In this document: positions 34,904 through 46,857 of the stretch, piece by piece
How the letters are laid out: every line of letters begins with the position of its first letter
Numbering within the stretch: position 1 is the stretch's first letter
Assembly: GCA_008477525.1 (NCBI GenBank)
Contig: SPDT01000006.1
Location: 1,019,501-1,083,500 of the forward strand
DNA: 64,000 bases
Direction of reading: 5' to 3'
DNA from: Hypomyces perniciosus
Taxonomy: Eukaryota; Ascomycota; Sordariomycetes; Hypocreales; Hypocreaceae
Notes under the pieces: model-generated
The model's database searches: none
What the model saw: only the letters and a program-made list of their open reading frames with translations
What the model was told of the DNA's origin: nothing
Translations under genes and position numbers: made by a program

Positions 34904-35767
34904 ATGGCTACCTGGATAGAGATTCGTGACCCCAGTGGTAGAAATGACAACCTCTACCAAACAAAAACAACTGTCAATATAACCCTTCTTTCTATTAGCC
35001 TTTACAGTATTATCGAACTCCTCTGTATTATCTTTTGGACGTTTAAGCGCTATTCCGGCTTATATTTCTGGTCATTCCTTATCGCCACGGTAGGCATTGC
35101 AATATCCTGCATTACCTTCCTTATTCAAATTTCCTACCCTCCACGGCGTAATTCTGTGGAGGGATACGTGATTTGCACCCTGATCTTAATAGGTTGGGTG
35201 CTTATGGTCACCGGTCAATCAATGGTGCTTTATTCCCGGCTGCATCTGCTACTACAAGACCCCAAACGCCTCAAGATAGTCTTGGGGATAATTATTATTA
35301 ATAGTATTCTTATATATGGCACGTTTATACCTATACTCTATAGGAAGTTTTCAAGTCATCCCGGAGTATGGCTTAAGGCATATCGCGTTATAGTGATAAT
35401 CGAAGTTGCGAGTTTCTTTTTACAAGAATTCCTCCTAAGCAGCCTTTATATTATCGAAGCCGTTAAACTTATGAAGTTGAAACGGTGTATGGGGAATATC
35501 AGCCAGAACCGCCGTCTCTTGAAACACCTAATTCTCATTAATGTTATCATTATACTTCTTGATACATTAATCCTCACTTTCGAGTTCTCAAACCTACACA
35601 GTTACACGGGAGCATATAGGCGCTTGGCCTATAGCATCAAACTAAAACTGGAGTTTACGATCTTGAATCGCCTTATCGAAATCGCCACGCCCCGCGAGGA
35701 CATCAGCTTCAACTTAACGGGCGATGTCTCTAGCCAAACTGCTTCGAAACCTCCATTACTTAAATAA
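34904..35767 (+). CDS. Seven-helix fungal membrane protein (DUF7703-like)
   Basis: 287 residues from the ATG at 34904, without introns or stops. Seven hydrophobic segments are visible. The family markers are YSIIELLCIIFWTFKRYSGLYFWS in helices 1-2 (spoken of here as IELL...FKRYSGLYFW), GWVLMVTGQSMVLYSRLHLL in helix 3-4, QEFLLSSLYIIEAVKL, and INVIIILLDTLIL. The order matches the fungal integral-membrane family I know as DUF7703; function unknown. The short hydrophilic tail ends SSQTASKPPLLK. Codons are AT-rich compared with core genes at 5-7 kb. The gene lies between dead transposons inside a split Helitron, yet its frame is clean. Confidence 0.8.
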   Translation: MATWIEIRDPSGRNDNLYQTKTTVNITLLSISLYSIIELLCIIFWTFKRYSGLYFWSFLIATVGIAISCITFLIQISYPPRRNSVEGYVICTLILIGWVLMVTGQSMVLYSRLHLLLQDPKRLKIVLGIIIINSILIYGTFIPILYRKFSSHPGVWLKAYRVIVIIEVASFFLQEFLLSSLYIIEAVKLMKLKRCMGNISQNRRLLKHLILINVIIILLDTLILTFEFSNLHSYTGAYRRLAYSIKLKLEFTILNRLIEIATPREDISFNLTGDVSSQTASKPPLLK

Positions 35768-35794
35768 GGTGCAAACCTACAACGATTGCCTAGC

Positions 35795-36815
35795 TGGGGG
35801 TCTACCTTGACTCGAGACTCTCCTTCAAGAAACACGTGGAGACGCTCGCAGGCAAAGCGTGCAAGGTCTCCAACTTCCTCAGGTCGCTCAACAAGACTTG
35901 GAAGGGTTCACCCCCCAAGGCTGTAGCACAAGCCGCGAAGGCCTGCGTCCTCCCTGTCGCCCTGTATGGGACGGAAGCCTGGTGGCCGGGACACGAACGA
36001 CAATCGCAAGCCGACCCTGCCAAGCAGGTAAACACAGGAGTGTCCGGCCTAGTAGACAAAATAGACAAAGCCTTCAAGGCTGCGGCAAGGGCAGTCCTCC
36101 CGGTTTGGAAAACCACGAGCGTTCCCGTCTTATACAGAGAGTCGGGGGTCCCCCCGGCCAGCGTTGCCTTGGCCTAGGCCCGACTCAAGTGCGCGGCGAG
36201 ATTCGCGGGACTGGATCGGGACCACCCGATCAGTCAACGCATTGACAAGAAACTCCCTCCCCGGCTGCCACGAACCAGACTTCAGCGCACCGCCGCCCTG
36301 GTTAGCAGAACCATCAGACCCACACTCTTCGCCAAAAAGTCCTCATACATTCTCCCCGGACCCGACCTAAGAGGCATGGGCAAACCAACTGCAGCAAGGA
36401 AACACCTGGAAATGGTCGAGTCCCTCCCCCCCCACTCAATCCTAGCCTACTCCGATGGGTCCCAAATCGGAGGGAACACAGGCTAGGGAGCGGTCGCTTA
36501 CCACAGAGCAAGAGCAACCACAGACGCTAGACGCCTCAGCAACGCAGAGGTCTACGACGCGGAGGCCCAGGCCGCCCTGAAGGCCATGGAGCTGGTGGCT
36601 AGACGCGTAGAGGAAGACCGCACGATTTAAACAGCCTTCCTCTTCCTGGACAACTTGTCGGTTATCGACGGGTTGCTTAGCAAGCCCCCCCCCTCCTTGC
36701 AAGGGGCGTATATACACTTTCAGAAACTAGCACAGAGCATCTCACCCTGCAGGACCTTCGTCTCGTGGGTTCCAGGACATGAAGACATCATGGGCAACGA
36801 ACAAGCCGACCCTTT
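35795..36815 (+). mobile_element. 5'-truncated Tad-like LINE: reverse transcriptase end and RNase H
   Basis: One frame with three stops (36175, 36484, 36628). It starts inside the reverse-transcriptase thumb (VYLDSRLSFKKHVETLAGKA, VLPVALYGTEAWWPG) and runs into RNase H: AYSDGSQIGG (first Asp), AEVYDAEAQAALKAME (Glu), FLFLDNLSVIDGLL (Asp) and SWVPGHEDIMGNEQAD (last Asp). It ends where Gypsy sequence begins. 5' truncation is usual for LINE copies. Confidence 0.8.
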
Positions 36816-36819
36816 TATT

Positions 36820-37470
36820 AGGCCTAAACGGCAGCTTCAATCCGGCTGGATCAGACCTGCCGGACAACGCGTTCTTGCCTTCCTTTGCGTTTGGCGTTAT
36901 TTCCTTCCTTCCTTCGATTCGACCGACTTCGTGATGGGTCTATTCGATCAGCTTGATCAGCTCGAACAACAGCGGGCCTGGCAGTTATATCAGCAAGATC
37001 TACAGCACCGAACCTGTGGATTATGCAGCCAGACCTTCCCGTCACGAAATCAGCTTTTCCTTCTTCATCAAACGCGCTGCCCGGCTATCCCGATCGAATT
37101 CAAACCCGTCAGTCGTTCTAGCCGGCTCGAACAACGCGGCTTTGACCGACCTAGCCGACCTAGACAACATGGCTTCGAACAACGCGGCTTGGATCAGCGT
37201 GGCTCTGTTCAACGTGGCCCAGTTCAACACAGATGGGAACAACGCAGCTTGGAACAACGTGGCTTTGTTCAACCTAGCCGACTTCAACAACGCGTTCCTG
37301 GAAGCCAGCCACTAAGTTATCATGATCAAATGCGCCTAGAGGCTTTGAACCACCAAGCCGGTTATTAGATGAGGGCGTCCACGGCTATCTTATTCGTGTT
37401 GGTCAGTATAGGGCTAGGGACAACCCGAGGACGGGTTAGTTGTCTTTTTTAAGGGGGGCATATGTTACAC
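36820..37470 (+). mobile_element. Gypsy-type LTR retrotransposon, 3' internal end
   Basis: An open frame from within the LINE junction gives LEQQRAWQLYQQDLQ, a Cys2-His-Cys cluster (CGLCSQTFPSRNQLFLLHQTRC is spaced C-x2-C...H-x4-C), and a Gln/Arg-rich tandem repeat (about 37120-37300). A conserved tail MRASTAILFVLVSIGLGTTRG then runs to the TTTTTTAAGGGGGGC polypurine tract. TGTTACAC at 37463 should be the first bases of the 3' LTR. The 5' part is missing. Confidence 0.65.
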
Positions 37471-37890
37471 ATTCTTCCTCCTTTATCCTCCATCGTTCCC
37501 TATCCTATTTATTGCGTATCAAAAGGATATTCGATCAGTTGCGGTATACTATATAGGCAGTAGAGTTAGCCAGTTTAGCTAAATTCTTATTAATGGGCAT
37601 TTGACCACCTTATAGCTTAGTATAAATTATATCCTCGATTAAGTGTTGCTGGGCGAGCGTAAGATTCGGCGCTATTATAGTAGATGTAGTAATGGTTATT
37701 TTTGCGCCTGCACCAGCCAGTTACTGTATTACCTATTGTCGTGTTATATCACGCTGCTGCCTGCCAGCTATTGCCTTTTCGCCTGAGGCTAAAGTTTTTT
37801 CAAATCTTGATAAATACCTAGGTTATAGTTGCATATAGCTCAAGTACTATATGTTTATGTGCAGTAATTAGTACTGTGGTTGACATGTTT
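37463..37890. repeat. Probable 3' LTR of the Gypsy element, right edge not seen
   Basis: Begins TGTTACAC directly after the polypurine tract GGGGGGCATA. It is AT-rich without coding potential. No clear ...ACA end could be fixed before Helitron sequence resumes near 37.9 kb. Confidence 0.45.
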
Positions 37891-37899
37891 TTGCAGTTT

Positions 37900-40542
37900 A
37901 GTTTTTAAAAGAGTTTTCTTGGACAGGACGGCGATTTCGCTCCCAACTGTAGAAGACCCGTTGTGGAAGGGTAGCGGCAGCGAAGGAGACGCTACAGATA
38001 TTAGGCACGAAAGCTGAAGATAATAACACGGCAACACAGTCGCCGGAGACAAAGGGCGATGGGCACGTGAACATTACCCGGCAATACTTGATGAGGGTAG
38101 CCAATCGCATGTTCACAGAACGGCCGTTGTCGCAAGTAGAGGTTATGGCTCACCTTCTTGGCTATCCGACAGAGTTTGGGGCTAATAGGTTATGGACATT
38201 TTTGAACGTATTATTGCTTTATTGGCATATCTTTCGGCAGTGGAGACAGTTACAGCGCCAAGGTGGCTAGGAGGTAGGGAGCGAGCCAATAATGGACGAA
38301 AGCATTTTTGTGGAGGAAAGTGACGAGAGAGTATTTTTAATAGAGGCATATGCATATCGCGGTGAACTGCTCCGACATTTATCATTGTATGACTATATGT
38401 CTATAGTCAAGTTAAAGCGCAGAGGTTTAGGTGCCGATGGGGACTAGGAGCTTAGCTGTAACACGGCCTCAGACTCTTGCGTCTGGGGTGAAGAAGTCCC
38501 GCTTTAGAATGGGTGCCTATTCTCGCGAAAATGGGCACAAAGCCTGCGACAACCGGGCAAGCACACTGTCGTTTGCATCGACGGGTATTTAAGCATGGAT
38601 TTCTCAGAGGATAATGAAGGATCGTGGTATCGGAGGTAAGTAAAGCCCACCGCAGCGCCGCAGCCATATATTAGGAGCTAATAAGGGTTACCTATCGTAT
38701 CATATCAGGGCGGCTGTACAGCATCTCGCCATGTTTGTGCCGTGGGAGAATTGCTTGTTAGAGACGTCAGAGGCGGATATTAACGATATATGGAAGAGGT
38801 GGAAAAAGGACCTGTCGCCGCGGCTCGCGTTTCTGGCAGACAATATCCAGTTGCTCCGGCGATCGGCCGAGGACGTGCAGCGTGACGCCAGGCAGTGGGC
38901 GGCTATGTCTGGGGATTGCGACTACACGGCCGATGGGACCGTCGCAGAGCTAGATGGCGATGGCGATATGGTTGTGGAGTGCCATGGGCGCGAACCAGAT
39001 AACGGCTGGATCTCGGGAGATTGCCGACATGGTCTCTAAACTGTGCCGGTTCGAGCGGGTTGCCCTGTGCTCGGCTGATGGATTAGAAGCCAGCAGAGTA
39101 GTATGTGAATCAGGTCCAGAAGTGGGCGACTTCCGGGGAGCAGGGTTTCCGGGGTGGCTGCTTCCAGTGCAGCATACGCTAAAATCCATCAAGTCACAGC
39201 AGACAAAGGCGTCAAGGGAGATTGAGAAGATGATCCAAGGCATACAGAGCCAGTCCGTGGAGGCGGCCGGCTGGGAGGGTATTGTAGAAACATCATCAAC
39301 AAGCGGCGAGGAAGGGCCGAGGGCCTTGCTAGTGCGAGAAGAAGGTCCTAGCGCAAGTGTGCGGTACGGACCATCGACATCATTCTTAGAGGCATCCCTA
39401 TTGTCCTATTCTGTGGAGACTTCCATCAATTCCGTCCCGTGCAGGATAGATCGATCGTTCTGCCGAGCACGGCGATTCCGTGGGACGCAGATCGCTCGTT
39501 CCGGATGGAACAACGATACCAGCATGACAGAGCTCACGCGCTGTGGATGAAGTTCACGACAGTTATCATGTTGACTGAGCAAGTAAGGGCGGCAGGAGAC
39601 GTGAAGCTGCAAAGGCTGCTGGGTAGGATCCGCCAAGGCGTACAGGACGGTGGGGATCTACAGCTCCTAAACTCCAGGTGCCATCATGAGGGCCGGCGCA
39701 TCCCGTGGGAATCAGGGCTCACGGTGGTCACGCCATTGAATAGGAACAGATGGGACCTAAACACAGAGGCCACCTTGTCGTTCCAGAAGCAACACGGCGT
39801 GCCATTGCGAATATTTATATCGCAATACAAGTAGAAAGATGGCCAACCGGAGGAGGAGGAAGCCATCATGATGCTAGGCCAAAGAGACGACAGCACAATA
39901 CCAGTACCTAGCGTCTTCATGTTCATGCCCGGCATGCCCGTCGTCGTAAACCAAAACACTCACCAGGGTTTGAAGGTGGTAAACGGAGCGGGCTACACTG
40001 CAGTGGACGTGATTCTTGACAAGGCCTACCCAGGCCATTAGGTATCTGCCGACACGATGCTGCACTTTGGCCCGCCGGCTGGGACTATCCTGGAGGGCGA
40101 AACGACAAAGGGCTTCCGCTTCGTGGGCATGCCAGCAGGGACAGTACTGCTAACGCCAATCAGCATCAAGATTAAGCGCCAGAGAAAGCGGCCATGGCAA
40201 CAGCACGAGGTTGCCCGAAAGGGCTTGCCATGCATGCCAGCCTTTGCGTGCACAGATTACAAGGTGCAAGGGAGGACGCTGGATCGAGTGGCTTTAGAGC
40301 TGCGTGGGACAAGGTCGGTGACCGTGGATGGAAGAACGGTCCCAAGCCAATGTGACCCGTACAGCTTATACGTGCAGCTATCACGTTGCAGGACTCTAGA
40401 TGGCATCATGCTGCTGTCAGAGGTGCGAGAGAGCGACTTCGTCGGCAACAGGGTGTCGGAAAGCATGGGGGCAGCGGAGGCACGATTAGAGCGACTTAGT
40501 GAAGAGACGATCAGAATGGCGGTAGGCCTTTTGGGGCTATAG
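37900..40542 (+). mobile_element. Helitron relic, part 2: Pif1-type helicase
   Basis: Reads on from part 1: TVEDPLWKG (near 37950), then RQYLMRVANRMFTERPLSQVE / AHLLGYPTEF (38082-38180), YLSMDFSEDNEGSW (near 38590), and AMFVPWENCLLE (38725-38765). Helicase motifs follow: a Walker-B-like CGDFHQFRPVQ (about 39410-39445), LLTPISIKIKRQ, ACTDYKVQGRTLD (about 40248-40280) and YSLYVQLSRCRTLDGIMLL (near 40365-40415). Several stops and frame changes occur, and no Walker A (GKS/T) is visible where expected near 39.2 kb, so the helicase is dead. The last frame ends at 40542. Confidence 0.8.
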
Positions 40543-41249
40543 CAGATAAAAGTCCTTTCGTCACTTCGTTCCTCAAAGGTAGTCTATGTATTCACAGAGC
40601 GGTACTTTTGAGACCATGTGCCCGATTGGGAGCTTTAGGCCACCACCTCTTCTCTGCGGCATGAATGCTTGGGGAAACGTTCCTAAAACTATGGAATATT
40701 ATCTAACAAAATGCCCCATACGTACGGAACTTTTGGCTACAGGCATGCAGAAGGATTTTCCTCCTAACTTCTCCCACTTCTGCATGTTATTTTCATCTCT
40801 TCCTGGCATTCCTATTGCTTCCTATTCCCCATAGTTTCCTGCTTTTGCATCGCGGCACAGAAAGATTCACCCATTGCGTGTTGTGCTTCAGGTGAAGCGA
40901 GAATTGCCACTCATATCTGTTGACAAGGACTATTCCCCGACGCTTCGTCAACTTCAGCACATGCACATATTTTAGAGACCGTGCAGGCGGTATGGCAGAA
41001 CGACAAGCATGGAATCTGCATACCGATGCTTGGGATTGTTTTAGCTAATGAACTGGTAAGTTGTCATAGGTAGTCTTCAAGGATATGCGGAGCGTAACTT
41101 ACATATCAGCCCACTGTGCAGATGCGTCAAATGCTATCCTCCGTCTTTTAGGGTTTCTCGAATCAGAACCGCTCGTCGCCAGGACGCCAACATCCAAATC
41201 AAAGTTTCCAGAACTGAGGGCATGAGCACTTAAGTCAGGGCCGGCAGCA
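40543..41249. other. Non-coding gap, no gene seen
   Basis: Separates the Helitron from the WD40 relic. It includes CCTTTCGTCACTTCGTTCC (40554-40572), which may be part of the Helitron 3' terminal structure. No protein-like frame. Confidence 0.4.
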
Positions 41250-43505
41250 TCATAGAAGTTCAAGGACCCCGACTGCTTGTTGTTGCGGCTCACGCCGAGT
41301 GGGAAACCTGATGATGACCACCCCGCCCCCTGACCCATTCACAAATGCCAACAAGGAATCCGACATGTTCGCATTGTAAGGAATAAAAATGTCCGGTCTA
41401 AATTCCTTCGGCAAATAGAATATCTTTTTTCTGTCCAGAAGAATCCAGGGTTCATTTTCTCCGAGGTTGAAGGATCCACGGTCGAAGGAGTAGCCCGGTC
41501 GTGGAGATTCCTTCCAGTGCTTCCATGAGGAAGTTTTACAAAAGACGGAATAAGTAGTAGTGAGAATCTTGCCCTTTACCGGGTTAAAGGACACTGGCGC
41601 ATCGTCTTGAACGGTAAAGCATTGCAAACAGGTACCGGCAGTGAATTCCCAGATTCGTACCCCCCTATTCCAACAGCGACTAAGATCGCCGAGTCAGACG
41701 AAAAGGCGACCTCGGGGTTGTAATTACTTTCGAGTTTGACGCATAGGCCCCTACGCAGATGCCAGATTTGCACCCTAGACCTAGTACTCGATGCTACACG
41801 CGTTGAGTCTGGAGAAATTGCCACCGATGAGATATGAGACTCAGTGATATCATTGGCGCTGATGCTTGTGTCGAGTTGATGCACGCAATGGCCTGAATCT
41901 ATGTACCACACCCGTATCGCACCATTCCGGTAACCCGCAACGCTAGCGTTTATAAATGTGGTAACACGAGGGTCTACATATTCCTCATGGTGAGCTAGAA
42001 GCTCCGAGTCAGACGAGAACGTTGGGGGACAAAGGGATCGACCCTCATCAAGGTCCCCCCTGAGCACGCGGACCAACTAGCCATCATCTCCACTCCAAAT
42101 GCTGATATCAGCACGGTGCTCACGTTTTGATGCCACAAATCTCGAGTTTGGCGATATGACTACGCTATCAAAAGTGTAGTCAAGACCCTGCACTTCAGAC
42201 ATGGCTTGGTTGACATCTGCGCGCCAGATTTGAATCACACCAGGATCCGGATTTGGCGCCACAAGCAAAGATTTTGCCCAGTCGGGGGGGATACGATAGA
42301 CCGTGAGCGGCCTGTGACTCTGGCAACGCATTTTCCCGTGTCAATACTCTAGAGCTTCAGTCCGTCAAAGGCACTCGTTGCTAGAATCGCCGAGTCGGGT
42401 GAGATAGCAAGACACGTCAGCCACGAATATGGTGATGAAACCACTTCAACCCGATGTAATAGTTCCCATTTATTAGTGCTCCAGAGACACAGAACCTTCC
42501 TGGATTCTATTGCAACTAGAAGTTGGGAATTCGACGAGAAGACAGGACGTCGTTGCCCATCCGTATCACACCAATCTATGGTGCTATCGCACCAGTGGGA
42601 ATCAAGATATTTAACCTCTTGACATGTCTTCGCGCAGTAGATTGTAATGCCGTTCTTGAACACTAGGGCTGATAGCTCAGAGTTTGGTGAAAAGGCTGCG
42701 TGTGGCGGCACGCCCGATTGACCACATGCAATTCTGTAACCGCAATCGCAATCGCCCGTTTTCGTTTCCCAAACTTTTACCATGCTCACTTCACCAGATA
42801 ATTCACGATGGAGTAGTGCCACCAGGTCCCCATTCGGTGAAAGGGCAATAACTTCTTCTAGAGGATGCCGAGTCGGGTTCCAATCGAAAACCGGGTCCAG
42901 ATATGTGTCCTCACTGAGGTTCAGAGAGTGCTCTTGAGTACAGGATTCATTATCGATGCTCCACCTTTTCACGATGTATTTTCTAGACACAGAAATGAAG
43001 TTATTCGAATCTGGAAAGAAAGAAATTTTGCTGTCTGGATCAACTTGAATGGTGCGTTCTAAATTTCCCGTGTCGGTTCCCGTGTCGGTTCTCCAGAGCA
43101 TGAGTGTGCCGCCGGGACACAGTGAGCTTATTAACGCCGAGTCGGGAGAGAAAAGCAACGAAGCAAACGCAATTAGTCCGTGTCCGTATGTGGCAGGGAA
43201 GTTAAGGGTTTGTAACAACAAAGAGGATTGACTCCGCGGTACGTTTGTGACGATAGGTGAAGTTCCCAAATCGGCACGTACAGTCTGCTCAAACATCTTT
43301 CAGATCATGCTGTTGTCTTGCTCAAAACCAATGGCCGAGAAGTAAAGCTGCAAAGGCCAATCCCCCACAAACTCCTTGGAATACAAAAGGAACCGATGGG
43401 CGTCATCAGTGAATTGTCTAAGATTTTGTGTTTCCCATTCTCTCTGTAGGTTTGTGGTTTGGAAGATCTGATCCCCGTTCCTCTCGCTTCCACAATACAG
43501 CCCAA
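41250..43505 (-). pseudogene. WD40 C-terminal part of a NACHT/WD40 NLR-type protein, decayed
   Basis: The frame starts without an ATG in a linker typical of fungal NLRs (EWETQNLRQFTDDAHRFLLY, then PLQLYFSAIGF). It then enters WD repeats with FSPDSALISS, ISPDSAILATSAFDGLKL and similar units. Faults: TGA at 43302 (reads R if C), TAG at 42351 (W position of a WD unit), TAG at 42079 (Q if C), and frameshifts near 42330 and 41640. Two downstream frames continue the repeat pattern, ending at 41250. The NACHT and N-terminal effector domains are not visible upstream. Living relatives act in vegetative incompatibility or immunity-like cell death; this copy cannot encode a whole protein. Confidence 0.75.
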
Positions 43506-45300
43506 CGTCTACAGCCGGCCATTATAAGAGGCCGCATCGCAATACGTACCTGGGATGCAGCATTGCCCAATGGACTCGTGCTCTGAACCTCTATCCTCCT
43601 CCTCTGCGTCCAGGTTTGACCCCAGGACATCATCTCCCGCTACGCAATTTTCGTGTTCAAGCCTTCTTCGCTCAGTCCTAGCCGCCCCTCTCGCCTTCGC
43701 CTCGCCTCGGCCACTAGGCATCATGGAACGTATGTTGGAGATACATAGAACGAGAATACATAGAACGAGCGTAGAACGCGAGGCGAGGCGAAAGGACTTT
43801 GAGCAACAGCCCTAAGTGTTTGCGGGAGAGTATCTTGTGAATGATCAGGACGCAGCTCTGTGTCTTTCATAGCAATCATGAGGAGAGCCCTCAGGCAGAA
43901 ATGGGCATCTTTTCCCGAGGCGTGAAGATCTGAAAACGGAATCTCCAATATATCAAAGGGTTTTTCCAGCCTCACCAACAATACAATTGGAGGCGAAGCT
44001 GGGAGGCTTTGTTCGTATCGGTAATGTAAAGCAAGTGAAGGTTGATGTCGAGGTTCTGAAGAACTTTGAGGTCTGAATTGACGCCACGTAGAACAAGACT
44101 TCCAAGTCTCGGTTTCAGCGGCGGTATCACTATCTAATCGGGGTTCCGACGGGGAAATATGTTAGATGCTCCTCGACAATGCCCAGAGTCACCGATGGTT
44201 CAGCTTGAAGCGGCCCACCGTTGGCGTCGGCTTGCATTCTCCGGCGATTGTTTAGCTTTGTCTGGCGAGATTTTTCCTGGTGGATATTTTCTGGTAATCA
44301 TTGGCCTTGCCGGTCTAGATGTTTGGGCGATGGTCTTTCCGATGCTGAATTGGTACGAGTCAATAATTTGCTCCGATCGCTTCGCAGTCGGTGGAGAGGA
44401 AATACTGGCCTACAAGGATCGGGTATTCAGAATGCATATACTGACATGAAACTGTTGATCGGGGATAATCTGCACGTATCCTCGGAAGGTGTCCATGTTG
44501 AGTCCGACAAACAGCACTTATCCTTCAAGGAGTTTGGCAGTTTGGCGCTGACATTGAACGGAGTCTCAGTATCATTTCGATACCCTAGCAGCTCCCGAAG
44601 AACCAATACTTTGTCTCTGAGAAGACTAGTGTGAGATGGTCGTGTTGTAATGCTGTCGACAGACTCTGATGGCATTTTGTTGACGCCATGATAAGAGCGC
44701 GAGGATGCACAAGCGGTTGAGGATCCTTGTGGCCAGGAGAACCGTCGAAAGTCTCCCCCTACAATCGCACCAGTATCTACCAGAATAAGCATGCTTCTTC
44801 TTCGGATATACAAGCTGTTCAATCAATCTCTATGACCAAGAGCCGGGTTGATAAAGGCTGGCTGCCACAGACCTTCCGATCTTGAGCTGCGCGGCAAAAC
44901 TATCAATGAAGACTCACCGAAGCTATTTCACAGGGCCATGTATGACCGCAGGGAGAGGCTAACAGCAATGGAGGGAAACAGTACCCAATATGGCGTTTTA
45001 TTGTCGGATTACTTCGAAGGAGATGGCTTAAATTCTGAATCAAGTTGGTTGGTGCGGTTATAGAATAGGATTGGTCCCAATACGCAACTAGGTGACGTCG
45101 CCTCCTTAGGGATGGAGTTGGAACCCGAGTCACTTATAACTTTTATTTCCATTCTCTCCATTTCTGAAGTCATTATCTGGTCTCTACGCTTCAGGGCCAG
45201 GGCGTTGCGCTTTGTGCCATATCATGATGGTGCAGGACCTGAATGAGTGCGTGTGATATCAGTTAAATCTATACCGTATAAAAGCCGCGATGGTTAGCAT
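43506..45300. other. Unassigned region upstream of the WD40 relic
   Basis: Open frames exist on both strands (minus 43721-43981, plus 44221-44634, minus 44427-44822). The best protein-like stretch is minus 43980-43800 (LEKPFDILEIPFSDLHASGKD). None has a domain or intact gene structure. They may be remnants of the NLR upstream region. Confidence 0.35.
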
Positions 45301-46832
45301 CAACGTCGACATATGCGCAAACGGACCCCTCGCAAGGTCCTCTCTACTGCAGCTCGGGACAAGGCAGCATGTTCTCATCCAAATAGCCATTAAGCAACGG
45401 CTTCTCGTACCACGACTTCGGTAAGAAGCATAATGCCGAGCCGATGGGCATAAATCGACTACGCGCTCCTGATGCCACAAGGCATATGGACCAGCGGCAC
45501 TAAACGATAACAACTGAGGCGAATACAAGCTGCAAAGATATCTCCTCCGCAGTCTGAACTCTTGAATCCTCTTATCGCCGTTGCGCAGCTACTCCGTGTG
45601 CCCAATATAGATATGTAGGTATGTACGAGCCTGCATGCAGGCATGGAATCTCCTCATCGTCGCGGAAACAAGACTTGCATCCCATCTTTTGTCCAACTCC
45701 TCACAAAGCCACACAACAGCGTCACATCTCATATGCCATGTCGTTCATATTAAAATCCATACACAATGTATCGCGTAACCGGAAGCGCGCGCCCAGAGTA
45801 AGCAACACACATGAAACTGAAGCAGGCCGCTCCATGCTGTGTTCCCCCCTCAAAAACCCAATCCTACCATAACAAACATGATACGCCACCCTCCCTCCCT
45901 TGCTCCGGATGCTCTCTCTGCTTCCGAGGCAACGGCCGAGCGCCTACCTGCAGGCACACACGCACGCACAGCGAACCAACGCGGGTTGCCTAAAATGCAA
46001 AAAGACTGCTTTGGGTGAGATGCAGGGAAGCAATACCACCTCGGACCTGGACGCAACATGCAGCTGCGCAATAGTTCTACCCCCCATACAGACGACCAAG
46101 GCAGACTTGTGCAGTTGGATGCATGGTTATGGTCGAAGTACTTCGTATATACTCGTACTCCATCTATCCACCTGCTGGAAGCGCCTTTGGAACGAAGTAC
46201 ATAATAATAGTATGTGCATACGGAGGAGTACTCCGTACGGGGTGCATACATATGTATGTAGTATTAGGATATCCCCGGTTTGTGTGCAGCAAGGACACTT
46301 CTGGCCGCCCCGAGAATGGCCTCGCATACACACACATTCGGGCTGATGATACGCCGGTTCGCCCTGAAATCCGTTGGCCACCGAGCGGAATTAATATCCT
46401 GGGAATCCGGCAAAGTCCAGAATCCATCACACACCCTTTCAGGAGATTTTGTAAGCACCATTAGTATCATTGTCATTGTCATTATCAGTGATCATCAGCC
46501 CTGAGAATTTTTTTTTTTACCCTTCTCAGCCCTAGGGGAAAAAATCCGACCAGGGTTCACGACGAACTAGCAGTAGTCCGGGAGGCAGCTCATCCTTTCT
46601 CACGCAGACTGCCCGAACCCACGGGACAGCCTTATTCGATGGCGCACGCCAGGAGCGGAGATTAGAGATTTGTGATATGTAAGCCAATAGGCGGAAGCGG
46701 AAGCAGAGGCAGATCGCAAGGAGGATTGCGTGGAAGCGCGAAAATTTTGAAGATGAATTTTCTGGGCCTTATGGATCTGGACGGGCGTTTGCGCTGACGG
46801 CGGAGCGTCACAGCCAGACAGGACGCCACCTC

Positions 46833-46857
46833 CACACACACACTCTCTCTCTCTCTC
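46833..46857. repeat. Compound CA/CT microsatellite
   Basis: About five CA units followed by about seven CT units. Confidence 0.8.
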
